From assembly GCF_037975245.1 (NCBI RefSeq), contig NC_092577.1:6665001-6729000 (forward strand): a stretch of DNA of 64,000 bases. The letters are read 5' to 3'. Under the pieces are notes generated by a model that saw only the letters and a program-made list of their open reading frames with translations, had not been told where the DNA came from and did no database searches. Shown in pieces: positions 63,871 to 64,000 of this stretch. This DNA comes from Apostichopus japonicus (lineage: Eukaryota; Echinodermata; Holothuroidea; Aspidochirotida; Stichopodidae). Positions within the stretch are counted from its first letter, which is position 1, and the number at the start of each line of letters is the position of its first letter. The translations under genes were made by a program, and so were the position numbers.

Positions 63871-64000
63871 CACTTCTTTTTTGCCCACCTTTTCTCGTCC
63901 TCGAAAATATATGTGGTGGGTGGGGGAGTCTACATCTCCTTGCCTACACCCCTCTTCCCCACCCCTCTGGCTGCTGGCTACTGGAAGGAATTATATTACT

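Overview
The window looks like a stretch of animal genome, most likely an echinoderm and probably a sea cucumber. This rests on three things: AT-rich, intron-dominated sequence with short exons bounded by GT/AG sites; an NLR-type NACHT exon whose pre-NACHT, NACHT and post-NACHT wording matches what I remember of large holothurian NLR families; and a dense load of echinoderm-style mobile DNA. The species call is inference from memory. I see no bacterial genes, no tRNA or rRNA and no CRISPR array.

Coding content is small. On the minus strand a 1,520-base exon (42,518-44,037) encodes a NACHT ATPase domain. A 209-base exon (8,282-8,490) encodes an LRR-like segment of the same family, and its phase and opening residues continue the NACHT exon, 34 kb downstream. 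On the plus strand, five short exons (28,344-34,629) with good splice sites appear to be the 3' part of an unidentified gene lying between the two NLR exons. A candidate first exon lies at 38,214-38,402. A decayed four-exon minus-strand gene (55,734-59,036) lies inside a 4.9 kb inverted-repeat element.

Most of the rest is mobile or repeated DNA. Nonautonomous hAT-like elements lie at 3,055-3,816 (perfect 8-bp target duplication), 38,911-39,520 (perfect 8-bp duplication) and 47,384-48,357 (6/8, both differences CpG-type), with a composite relative at 10,976-13,175. Foldback-type elements with subrepeat-built inverted ends lie at 19,438-22,507 (8-bp target duplication; resembles sea urchin TU / Drosophila FB elements), 22,635-25,087 and 54,394-59,325. 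A dead Penelope-like reverse transcriptase lies at 51,411-52,806. A duplication block of about 5 kb (45.5-50.8 kb) recurs at 59.5-63.3 kb, with part of a third copy at 63.6-63.9 kb. There are also several minisatellites, and three arrays of a roughly 145-bp repeat carrying a direct repeat of AGGTCA.

The oddest raw signal is around the 8.3 kb LRR exon. The DNA just below it is nearly free of G on the plus strand and the DNA just above it is nearly free of C, while the exon itself is balanced.
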